A DNA stretch of 64,000 nt from Pictodentalium vernedei (lineage: Eukaryota; Mollusca; Scaphopoda; Dentaliida; Dentaliidae). Below are positions 24,980 to 37,400 of this stretch, piece after piece. Every line of letters begins with the position of its first letter. Positions within the stretch are counted from its first letter, which is position 1. The DNA lies in assembly GCA_031216915.1 (NCBI GenBank), contig CM062297.1:827106786-827170785 (forward strand), given 5' to 3'. The notes under the pieces were generated by a model. That model made no database searches, was not told where the DNA came from, and was given only the letters and a program-made list of their open reading frames with translations. Made by a program: the position numbers and the translations under genes.

Positions 24980-27900
24980 TAATTATTAAATATTTTGCTA
25001 CCGAAATTCAAGAATTTTGGCTTATTTCAGCTAAATTACATGTATTTTCTCGTATCCCCGTAAAAAACATAATTATTTTTACCTTTCTCACAGGATTGTA
25101 ATAATTTCCAAGCGGGAAGCCCACTTCGATCGAAAATAAAGACAAAGAAGCTGGATGAGACTGCTGTTTTTGGATCTGCTTGTCGACATGAAGTGCCAAT
25201 CTACTTCCTGAATCTTCGACATGGTGAAAGGTAAAAATTGTATTTGCTCAAAAAATGTATCCTCACTCCCATTTGTTATTCTCCTACCTAATGTTTTCAG
25301 GATTGCGCCATATTTGATTGCATTCATCTGTTGAATAGAAATGCTGCACAAGGACGTGAAGCAGTGCTTGTTTAGTCAGGTAAACAAGTTATAATTCACT
25401 GGTAAAATGGGACCCGATCATCAGTGCCGGGGACCAGTTCTCTAAAATGGTCAGCACAGGTGAATTCCCTCCTGATCAGCCTGTACATGTCCATTTGTCT
25501 CATTGTCAGCAGGACCTCCTTATGATATGTCAAGGGCTCTTGTTCTGAAGTTGTAATAGCTCGAAATAGGCCTTTAAGGGTTAAAGGCCTGGTAATTGTC
25601 CTAAATCGACACCTGCCTACATCCTTTACATGTCTAGTGGCTAAGCAGTGATTTTTAGTCAAGTCTTTGCTGTCTGTTAAGGCAGCCAACACTTTACTAG
25701 GAACCACTGCACAGGTAATTTGTCTGTTGTCATCAGAACCGGCTTAAGATGTTAAGGGCACCTGTCCTGGGGTTGTAAAAGTCAGAAATAGGCCTTCAAG
25801 GGTTAGACAATTGGATAAACTTGAATTAAAACCTTTCTCACAGTCACAGTTAACCTTTGCTGTAAAAAGTGGGCACAATCACCAGTGAAGCATCAAAAAT
25901 AATTATTTGCCAAATTACTGCTTCCAAATTCCTTCACATTGAGCTCTGTCTCAAACAAGTTGTACTAGAATAAATAGACAACCGCACACCTGTGTCAATG
26001 GGTGAACGATTATGGGACAAGTGCAGTCGCGAAAAGATCGCACAAGAGGTGCAGCCTTGCCTACTATCCTTCCACGACCGCACAAGTGCCATAATTGTTC
26101 TCCCATTCACACAAGCGTGCAGTTCTGTGTTTATTACATGACTCCTCCCATAATTCCCATTCACACACTTCATAAACATATCTCACGACAGCGTCCAACA
26201 ATGACGTTACAATGTGCAATCCACTTTCAAAATATTGCACTGTTCAGAACATCAGAAAAGGAAGTAATGTCGTAATATGGGTGTAATAAATGCTCAATTT
26301 ATCACAAGAAGATAGGAAAGTCACCCAATTTTGCTTAATTGTATATTCCTGTTAATTGAATATTTTTCTCTGGCAGTGTGGCTATTCAATTAACAGGCTC
26401 CAGTATCATGACTAGCTAATAGGCATTCACCTTTCTTTGGAGTGTAGATTAAAGCTTGTTCAAACGAAGCACAAGTTGGGCCACCTCTGTCTCCACATGG
26501 TGCCTCTTATTTACTTGAATATTGTGAAATACAAAATTTTACCAGGACACATTGCATTTGTTTTATTTTACCGAATTGTTTTACTTTGTATACTTTCAGG
26601 TCAGTTTCAGAGATTTGTTAATATTTATTTTTAGTAGCTATCCTGGATCTGTATTAATGGTTAATGGCAAGAATGGAAAAAGTTTTACTTTGCAACTGGT
26701 ACAGTAAATTTAAGGGTTGGTCCCCGAGGTTGAGATTTTCAGTGATGCATACCTGGTTAGGAAATAGAATATTGCCTGATCGCATTAGCAATCCTACTAA
26801 TTTCAAACTGCCATTTATACAAGTTAAAACAGATTTGTTTTTTAACCACAAGAACTTTTTGGGGAGAAATTGCATTGTTTTTTATAAGTCTGGATGCAAC
26901 AATCAGAAACTTTTGATTTGATCATTGACACTGCCTGCTTTTTGCATATCATTGCGCAGGATGGACAGGCTTCTGAAATATCGGATCAACTGAGTTTCAG
27001 TTTTGTAACTCTTTGTGCTTGCTTTTTATTAGGTGATTAACGTGATATGGGGACACAAATATTTTTGACTGTTGATTACAGGGCCTAAATAAAATCCATG
27101 CGAGAGTCGGAATCGATACTTGCAGGGAAAACAAGGAAAATGTTAAACTGACTCTTGTGATAGATTGGAAATCTCTGTGAGATTTCTGCCTTTTTTCATG
27201 TGTTCTCGCAATAAGGCAAACTGACTTAGCAGTGGTGTCTGGTGAAGTCTTGGCTTCCGATACAGGCAGCCACGACTTTACTAGAAACCACTGCCAAGAT
27301 TCTTCACTTCCATCAGCAAGACCACCAAAAGGATATATGTTAGAACACTAACTAAAATTGAAAATCAATTTCCTGTTCTCTCTGGTAAGTAATAATTACT
27401 GACTGAGCAGGAGGTATTATGAATTTGAACAACCTGCCAATGTGCGGTGAGTCACGCCGAGGTTGTTCAAATTCATGAATACTGACAGCAAGGTTAGTAA
27501 CTTACTTTACATGCCAATTCACCAAATGTATGTGCCCGGGTATGGTAAGTGAGTACAGGTATTCAAGTGACGTCACTTGAACACCTAGTCTATTGTTCTA
27601 TCAGATATTTCATGTCTCGTACTAAGCAGGAGAAGAGAAAGGAATTGGTGTAAATGCACTTGTTCACCCCCGTGGGAACACTGGCAGTGAAGCAGTACTT
27701 GTTTACCGAGGTAAACAAGTTCTGTTTTACTGGTAAAATATTACCTGCCCACCAATGCCTGGGTTGGAAGTTATCTAAAATGGGCAGCAAAGGTTTAAAC
27801 AAAATGCTAAACTTGACTTTACATATTTGTCGTGGTCACAATTGGCCATAGCTGCAGACAAGTGACCGTAAATACCGATAAATAATAACTAATTGTTGTA

Positions 27901-28413
27901 TTCATAAGAATACTACAGTACTCTCAATTTCTAAATTCTCGCAGCAGGAGTTTCCAAGACTCAAAAGCCAAATCTCATGAAATGGTACAAAGGTTGAGAC
28001 CTGGGTTGGGGAAGAACAGCATATGAATAACATTTGTTACTTTTCATTGATACCATGTGAAGTCTTTTGTTCATAATATGCGAGCCACCTAAATGATTAG
28101 GAAGCCCTAAAACTTCAATTTTGAAGATAGCTGAAATACCAAAATGTTTTTATAATAAATTTCCTTCTAGTTGTAAAATGGCTTTGATGATTTATTTTTG
28201 AACAGTGTTGTATGATATGTTAATATTCATTTATTTCAATAAGCTGCTTTAAATATTTCTCATATTTAGGTTAGGGTGTGCTGTGTATGTTATAGAGAAA
28301 TTGTTAGAAAATAACCCCAATGAAAATATACATCTCATGTATGACATAGCTTGTTTGCTTCACAGTCATCTCAAGGTATGCAATATTTCATTTATTTCTG
28401 TGGAACATGATTT

Positions 28414-28448
<35 letters not shown>

Positions 28449-31400
28449 ATTGATCTATTTGATGGGTCGTTTTGGAGCTCTTGTTTAAATATTTTGCTTG
28501 GAGTTTCTCATAGTTATGCATACTTGCGTATTGAATGCACTTTGGTAAGTATATTTGACAATTTGCTTGGAATTCAATATCATTTTTACCCTTTACCTCA
28601 CCTGAATAGCAAACAGTTCTGCACATCCTTCACTAACTAAAAATTTGCATTGCTTTCTTCAAAACATGGCTTATAATGACCTCGGTAAATGGTAAATGCA
28701 TATCATACTTATAACTATAGTTTCATGACTTTGTTTTAACAAATGCTGATTTTAATTCAAGGACATAGCACATGTCTGAGAAATAAAGTTGAGGGAAAGA
28801 GAAATGAAGTGAGTTTGTAAAAGATAAAAAATCTCTGAACATAGCAAGTATGCTCATGACATGCTGTAAAAATACCATGCATTAGAAATTCCTCTGGGTT
28901 GATTGTGGTTCTTGAATAAGTGATTCATGCTTTTTTTAAAAATCTTGATTAATTGAATTTCTCAAGAATCAATCAATCTGTTATATGCATGGTTTAGACT
29001 CCTGGTTTTGTTCACTCTATGCTTGATAGTGTGCAGTGGGACTTTGTGTTATCTGTTTACCCATTTTTTAATTATATTTTATTGTTATTTGCAGAAGAAT
29101 AATAGGACTGACATTTTGAATCGGGTCAGATTTTCAGTTCCAATTTTCCATAATTATGGACACAAGATGGTGTGTCAGGTAACTTTATTTTTGTTACAGT
29201 AATAGAATTGTGATATTAAATTAGTAAAGAAAATGTTTTATTTTCCACTGCCAAAATTTGTTCGTCTTTCCTTGTTACAATTTATAGGAAAGTACTTTCA
29301 GGCACTCCCCACATAAATTGCAGCAAAACAAATCCATTAATTGGTTGAGTGCTCGATTAATTTTGGCAGTCACATTTGTTTCCCAAATTTGTTTTACATC
29401 TGTGTTATAAATTACTAGAGTGTGCCAGCAGGAACTCTACAATAGTTTCTAAGAAAGCAAACCTCCATTGGCCAAATGTTATTTGCTTTTGGATAACCAT
29501 GAAGGTGAACCAAGGATATGAAAACTACGGCATGACATACTCAATTCTCATTGTAGCCACGACCATCACTTAACCAGTTGAGACCAAACTTCACTTCAGA
29601 GATAACATAAAGCATAGAATATGCAGTCTTCGTCATTGTGTCTGCTCTTCAGACTGTAGCCCAAATATGGGCTTCCAGCACTTAACCATTTCAAAGTGGG
29701 TCTTATGAGAAATGACACAAGTATTAAATGCATCTAGTGTAAAATAATTTAAGACTGTATGAGGTAAAGAAGTTCCCCTTTTCCAGTATTTCTATTCCAG
29801 AGTTTGTAGCTGCTTTCAGTGTATGTTTCTCATCTTACATTTGAGGCTCAAGAAATGAGTAAACTTTTTATTGATGCAGAAATTAGAGATGAAATTAGAG
29901 ATCAAACTGCCTCATATATTTTGTAAGTGATGGGCCAACTGCATCTGATTTTTAGGCTGCATATCATAGCAGGAGAAAAGGCTTTGGATTCTTAAGTGGT
30001 GTAAAGGTCCAAAAAATACTGATATTGTGCATTTGGGTTATTTATTGCTGAGTGCCAAAATTCATATTTGATTTTTTTCGTGTTGTATAATACCAGTATA
30101 ACAATTGATGTAAATCTTAAGTTGGTCTTTCATTGCTGTACCTTTGTTGTACGTAATGTATTTTCGTGGGGGCATGGTGACGCCGTGTACTATGGCGTAC
30201 TGCACGTCGATGGTACAGATGCCTTCAAACAATGCTAACCCTTCTCGGGTCAGTATGTTGGTGATTCTAGCAGATGCTCAGTGGTTCTCCCTGGGTACTC
30301 CAGTTTCCTCCACCTGTAAATCTGTTCGACACGATGTGATCCTTGCTGTTGAAAGTGTCGTAAAACACCAATAAATAAATAAACTAATGTATTTTCCTAT
30401 TTCAATGAAAATTGCAGATTTTGTACAATCCAAGGCGGATAGATGGTTTGGGCTTGACAGATGGAGAATGCATGGAAAGACTTTGGTCATCACTGGGAAA
30501 GTTTTCAGCAATTGTTAAAGAGATGACACCAGAGAACAAGTCTGATTTATTGGTTGATGGGTTACTGAATTTTGCCTTCAGAGTCAAAGTAAAACTTGGT
30601 AATTATCTTTTTACTCTGAAATTAGACCATTTTTACAAGCGATTTTGTTTTTCTGAACTTATGTTCTTCATCTTCATAGTGAAAGTATAATTTTTTTAAC
30701 TTTTACACTTTCAGAAAAGACAATTGGTTCAATTTAACCGCATACATTTATGTTGCAGTTCTAATGATGGCATAGATAATGAATGTGATCTAAAACACCA
30801 ATGAATATTATATTTGCACAGTCAGCCCCCCCCCCCCCCCTCCTCAAATTAAAGTCCTAAATGTGTTATTGAAATATTCTGGTTAATTTTTTGCATAAAT
30901 GAGATATTTCAAGAGTATTTCTTGTCAATTGTTGTAGAAAGTTGATTGATTTTTTTTCACGTGATGTGCTGGTGAACAAATTTAAAAGGGCGATTCATCT
31001 TCAGGAAACCACACAAAACCTTCTGACTGACACACTCTGTGAACTCAATGGTACGTTTTCTCAAGTTGCTTTTTCAGAATGTATACAACAAATTTCAAAC
31101 AATTTTTACTGAATGGTAATTCCTGTTCTGCGTACTGCACGTTTGATGAGCACACCCTCATATTAATCTGGAAACAAATGTTTGTAAACTATTGTATTTT
31201 ATGTTAGTAAAATGGGGGCTGTATTAACCTATAGATTTAGATCTTCCTATATCACTGGTCTGGTAGAATTTGAAAATGAATTTTTGGAATTGAGTTAACC
31301 TTTTTCCTAATGTAACTGCCAAAACCAGACAGTACTACAAATCACCATTCAATTTTTTTTATATTTTCCTTTTTTGCTTCCAAACCATAGGTTATGACCC

Positions 31401-34400
31401 CTCATTGGAACGAGTATCTCGCGCTCATTCCAATTAGAGGTCATGTCACTATTTTTTTGAAGCAAAAATATCAATTTTTAGTTATACAAGAAATTGTTTA
31501 CGTGTATCGTTTTCTACTTGCATTAGGTAAAGGGTTAACAGCAGTCAAGTTGTTGCTGTACTTCAACTTTACAATTTTATTCATGAGCTTGCAACAAGCT
31601 TGTTTTTAGATTGTCCTGATGATTTGTTGAAGTTATGATTTGGGAGAAAGATAAAGAGAAAAATATTTTGTTTTCCAGATGTATAGTTGGTACTGTTGTC
31701 TACACTCCTTGAAGGTAAAGGGTTAGACTGCGTTTGTCTGTCCATTTATGATTTAATTTTGCACAGTTTCGAATTTTGTATGGAGTTCTATAAGACGATT
31801 ATCATTTTTGAAAAAGGTTATTTTTAGGAGTCACCAGTCACTATTTTGGGCATATTTGGCATGCTGCTTTCTGAAAATATTTGCCGTGTCTTGTATACTG
31901 TTGTAACCAAATTATGTTTTGCTAGTAAAATGGGATCTGGTCACCAATGCCTTGGGTGGAAGTCCACTAACTAAAATGGGCAACACAGGCTTGAACGATT
32001 GGCTAGGCTTGACTTTAAACCTTTGTTGTGGTCACAGTTAGTCAAAGCTGTAGAAAAGTGACTTCAAACACCAATAAATTAAGTTCCTGCGTAATTCTGA
32101 TGACTTGCTATGCAGGTGGTACCTCGAAGATGATCATACTGCTATTCGTTTAGATATGGTCAGGTTTTTTTTTTTTTGGTTTTTTTTGCAGGGGTCCTTG
32201 ATGCTTTTTTGTTAATACCCTTTGTTGAAGTATGTAGAAAAAAAAGGTATGGGGGGGGGGGGAGGGGGGGGTTGTGGTTAAATTATAAAATAAATAGTCC
32301 ACTGATGGGGATTCAAATTCGAGGGAATTCCTAGGAACTAAAACACTTCTTTTCGCCTTGGATCAGTTTTTTTAGTTCTTTCGAAATTGTTTTGTAGGTG
32401 TCACAGAAAATATAATTGAAGAATGGTCATCTCAAGAAAAAGCACAGATGGAAAACGCATAGGACAGTCATCAATCAGACACTGGTATATAAACATAAAA
32501 GTATTTTCTATTATTGCTTGACCCTTCACTCAACAAGGATAGCAGGTGACACTTGCAAAAATATTTCCTGAGCAACTAGAAAATTTTCAATTTTCTCAAA
32601 AACAGCCTTTGACCCATCATCAAGAGAACTTAACAAGCTCGTTCCAGTTCAGTGGTCATAAGCTGATTTTGAGTCGAAAAAATTAAAAAATTTTTTGGTT
32701 ATTTGAAAAAACATTTTCTAACCCCCTCTGGTTAGGCCATAAAAAAGAACCTCTGTTTCTCAGGCCCGCACGCATGGTCATTTTTGCTGCTCGTTGCAAC
32801 CTTTTTATCACCTCCAAATTTTTTTTAAAATTTGAGTTATGCTCATTTTGGTAAATCGATAGTACCAATACTTGCATTAGCAAATTTTAAATAACATGCA
32901 CTCTGCTTTTATTCTACAGCGTACTTTGATAAAGTGGGTGGGTTTTAGCAATACTCAAGTCAGAAAATGTTTTATACCGTAAAGAGTAAGTATAACGACA
33001 GAGTGGCAGTGTCTTTCAAACTGACAACAATTACAAAGGGGAATGGTTGATTCGCACCAAGGTTGATTCACACCAACCCTGAGAAACTCTGCAGAGTTAG
33101 GCGCATTGTTGAATGGAACACGTTCTCCAGAGTTTTTTTTTTTTGTAAATGGCCATCATTGTGTTATTTGAAACTGTGTAGCGAGTTGACCAGTTATGGA
33201 GTTAAGTGAATTTGGGGAGCAGAATAATTGTTTTAATCAATGATATATCAAACAATAACCTTTGCTTGATATAAAAGTAACATTTACATTTGAAAATAAA
33301 TATGTTATCAGCTGTGTGCAGTTGAATTGGGAAAAAAAAACACGCAAACATTTATTCGTTTTGTATTTAATTTTCAGAAAAATATGATTTGTGGATAAAC
33401 TGCTCGTTCAAATAGGTTGTTAAATTACAAATATATTGTGAAAAAATTCCGATTCACGATTTTCTTAGGCAAGTTGTGAGGGAATTTCATATTTTGGTAA
33501 AATAAATTTGTGAAAGTTAGTAATTTACAGCACTTAGGCGTTTTTCCCAGAGACGTTCCATCCCTGTAACATAAGCATAATTTTCATGTTTCACAGAGAA
33601 AAAAAACATTCCAAACACCCTTCATTTATTACCAAACACCCCTCCAGTGAATTACCAATGTGGCTGCAAGGACCACCAGGACGTTGGGTGAGGGCGAATT
33701 ACCATAAACAATCTCTCTGGAGAAATAAAAAATAAAAATAAAAGCCGCCCACCCGCATCCTTTTTGAGGAAAAATGGCCTGAGAATCAGACAATCAACTT
33801 TGTGTGGCCTTAAGGGTTAACAATAAACAAATAGGTTTGCTTTTACCAAATTTTACGTAAAATTGTTTTTGTTTCATGACCAATGCACTTGATTAAACAG
33901 ATAAGCACTTCAAAATTAACTATTTACCTAATAAATTAATCCAGTCGTCTGCAGAGTATACAAAAAAAATAAAAAAATTCAAATTTTGTTTTACATTTTT
34001 TTTCCATCCAAACTACAGGGATCATCAACTATGTTTTAGTAGAAATATTTTTATAAGCAATTTGTGTGTTGGGTAAAATATTTGTCCGTCCTCTATAACT
34101 TACTGGGTGAAGGGTTGAAATTCCAATCTTGGGCGTGTTGGGATTTGTCTCTTGTGATGGGATGAAATATTGGAATTTGAGATCCTGGATATTGTTCACC
34201 TATAAACATCTTGCTCATTCAAACCTTTCACTATTATAATTAATTTTTTTGGCAGGTTCCACATGGGAAGAACAGTATGCAGAGAAACTTGAAATATTCT
34301 ATAAGTTGAGGTAGCGATTATATTATTTTATTAGTTTTCAACCCCAGCACATTCACTGGTAAAATTGGAATAGTTTTCTATTGAGGTAGATTTCTTCTAC

Positions 34401-37400
34401 TGGTAAAATAGGACCTTGTAACTATCAGTGTTATCCACCAGTGAGAAAGCAACATAAATGAATAGGTTTCAACTGTAGGCTAAACCTGAATTTGCTGTTG
34501 TCATATTTAGCTATTATTGCAGAAAAGTTACTTTAAAGACCAGTGTTTTATTAGACCCTCGATCTGTGAGGGTTAAGTTTATTTGTATTGGGTAAGTTGG
34601 CTTGGTTTACCAGAAAATTCCATGTCTTCCTGAATTGATAATTTCTTCACGTAAGATAAGGATATATCTTTATTTTAAGATTTCAAACTGAAAGCTTTTG
34701 CAGGAACTTGTATTTTTAAACTAGATTTAGGGCTGGGTACAGATGGGAATATCCAGAGTGTATTGAAAGAAGCTACTTGATTATACCTTGAAATTCATTG
34801 TGTGCTCAACATCATTATCAAAATGTTCACTTAACATTTACTTAACCCAACATGGTGGCCAAAACAGGCCAGTGCTATTCACAAAAAACTTCCATTAAAA
34901 TTTTGTTTTCAGTTTTTGTCCCCAGAACATAGTTTAAGACCTCTCACTGGAACGAGTGGTCATAAGCTGTGTTTTTGAGACAAAAATGAAAATTTCATTT
35001 CTTGCAGACTTGTTTTGTCTGCTATCCATGTTGTGCAGTGGGTAGTTAACTCTCAAGGGCCAAGTCAGTTGTCGTAAATTCACACCTGACAAACAGCCCT
35101 TACATGTCTAGTGGCTTAGCAGTGATTTCTAGTCAAGTCTTGGCTGCCTGTTAGACAGCCAGGACTTGACTAGCAATCACTGCCTGGGTAGTTTGTCTAT
35201 TGTCAACGAGCAGGACCTCCTCATGATGTCATGTTAACAGCACCTGTTCTGGGGTTGTAATAGTCAGAAATGGTCCTTTAAGGGTTAACAACCTGCCCAG
35301 CCTAACGTTCAAAACCTGCCCAGTGCTATTCACAAAAATAGTCATTCATAATTTATCATTTTCATTTTTTGTCTCAAAAACTTGCCATTTGACTGTCCTC
35401 CTCCTCCCCCACCCCCCACCCCCCACCCCACCCCCCACCTTATTAGAACTAGCATGTTCCAATGAGGGGTAATAAGCTGTTTTTGCGACAAAAAAATTAG
35501 TTTTAAATTAATTTTTCTTGGCAAGTGTCTTCTACTATCCGCATTGGGTAGTGGATTGACTAAATTTATGCCTCTTGTGATTGAGAACAAGGTTAGACAA
35601 TCATTTTCGGGTATCGTATTATGGTACCCAAAAACCATTGGAATGGAAGTTAATACTCACCTTTTTTTTTTTTTTTTTTTTCACAATGCACTCAAATTGT
35701 GATTTTCTTCCTACTCAACCGAAAATTTTTGTTTTCAGCACATCAGTTGGAATAACAAATGAAGAAAAAAGAAATGAAATTCAGAAGAAAGTACAAAGGT
35801 TAGTTTCCCTTCATTTTGTTTAGATTTAGATTTATCAAAGCCTGTGAAACATAAGAATTGACTTGTTGTTTTAAGTGTTTATTTTGTTTTCTAATTTCTC
35901 TTTTTACAGTATTCCTTCAGGTCATTCCTTTGTTGGTGCATTTACATACATTCTCCAACTGACAAGTTGTCTTTTGAACAGTGCTTTGAGTCAGTTAACA
36001 TTACTGCTAAAAGCATTTGTAATTTTTTTTTACATTTTAAGTGTTTACCTGTTCCCCAGTTTGCCTACATGTGTATCTTTCCTTTTCAGTTTGGATAAAC
36101 AACTTGGGACAACAGAACGGACACATGGAATAATGAGATGGAATGAGAGTCACACAAAATTTCAAGAATGCCTCAAAAATATTCATGAGAAGCAACTTGG
36201 TGCTCAGCTAATGGAACTTTATAACATCAACTCGGAGAGAAACTTCATGATCAATTTGATGAAAAAATATGCAAGTAGGTGAACTATACACATCTATTCA
36301 GCTTACATTCTGGAAAAGTAAAATACCCTTTGAATAATTTATCAGACTCGGAAGTTTTTTGAAAATTCTTCTGGTTATCAACCACATCATCTTGGCTGTA
36401 AGTCATTTGCAAATTTTTTCGTCCTTTTCAATAAATCTCTTGATTGCCCAAACTGACCAGCATTATTCACCAAAATTATCGGTCAATGTTTAATTTCCTT
36501 TCCCATTGTTTTACCTCAAATTCAAAACTCAAAAGAGCTCTATCCAATGAGGGTGCATAAATGTGTTCCCCGAGTCAAAAATGAAAAATTTTATTCCATA
36601 ATTTGGGGGTAAAGTTCTTTATTATATTTGAGTTGAAGAAATAAAATTGATCTTTTCTACATAGTTAAATATTCTTATTCTTATTTTGTTCAAAAATACT
36701 GAAAAATGAATCTTTGGCCAACTTATTGGCAGGTAAGTTGCTTGTGTTCCTTTGTCGTACTTGTAGAATGCCCATTCTGAATACACACGCCATCTGTCTG
36801 TTAATGAAATCAGTGAATTCCTGTCCCAAGTAATTGTGGGAGTCCTTTATTTTATTATACAGTTATTTTTACAGTATGAGAAATAGTTTGTTTTTTGTTT
36901 TTTCAGGAGGTCAGTCAGTGGCGGTACGTATGTCTCATCAGCTTAAAAGAATAAACAAATGTATCAAGAAGTCTATGAGCATCTACAATGGTTTACCTTA
37001 TGAAAAAAATGAATTTCCGCAAGCTTTAGATTTTTGCAAAGTAACATCATCAGAGTTTTGGACTGAAGCGTTTCATTTATTGCCTCCATCTCCTGATATT
37101 ACTGGTAATGTGCCACTTTCATTTAGAAGAGAATGTGTGACCATGTTAGAAACAGTTAAACGTTGCATTGAGGAGAAAGATTTAATCCACCAGGAAATGA
37201 ATAGTTGCCTCTTATTTTATAAAAGCCAACATTCTTTGATAATACATGCTTTTGAATCGGCATCCTGCACAGCTTCAAAAGCAGTTATTATTAAAGAAGG
37301 TTTGTATGTTGACTGTATGTTCTCTGGCTTGGTACAATCTTTTTTTCCATACATTCACATTTCAGAAAACCTTGAATATTTTCATATGCATGTTGGCCTT

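Noticed and set aside
25980..26175. Inverted repeat of CCCATTCACAC / GTCAATGGGTGAACG type
   Set aside because: Pairing is patchy and no ends or target duplication could be defined, so it was not called as an element.
30589..30690. Extension of the catalytic-Glu exon to the stop at 30690
   Set aside because: Residues after FRVK lose any KDZ resemblance and a donor at 30589 keeps phase with the next exon, so the extension is read as intron.
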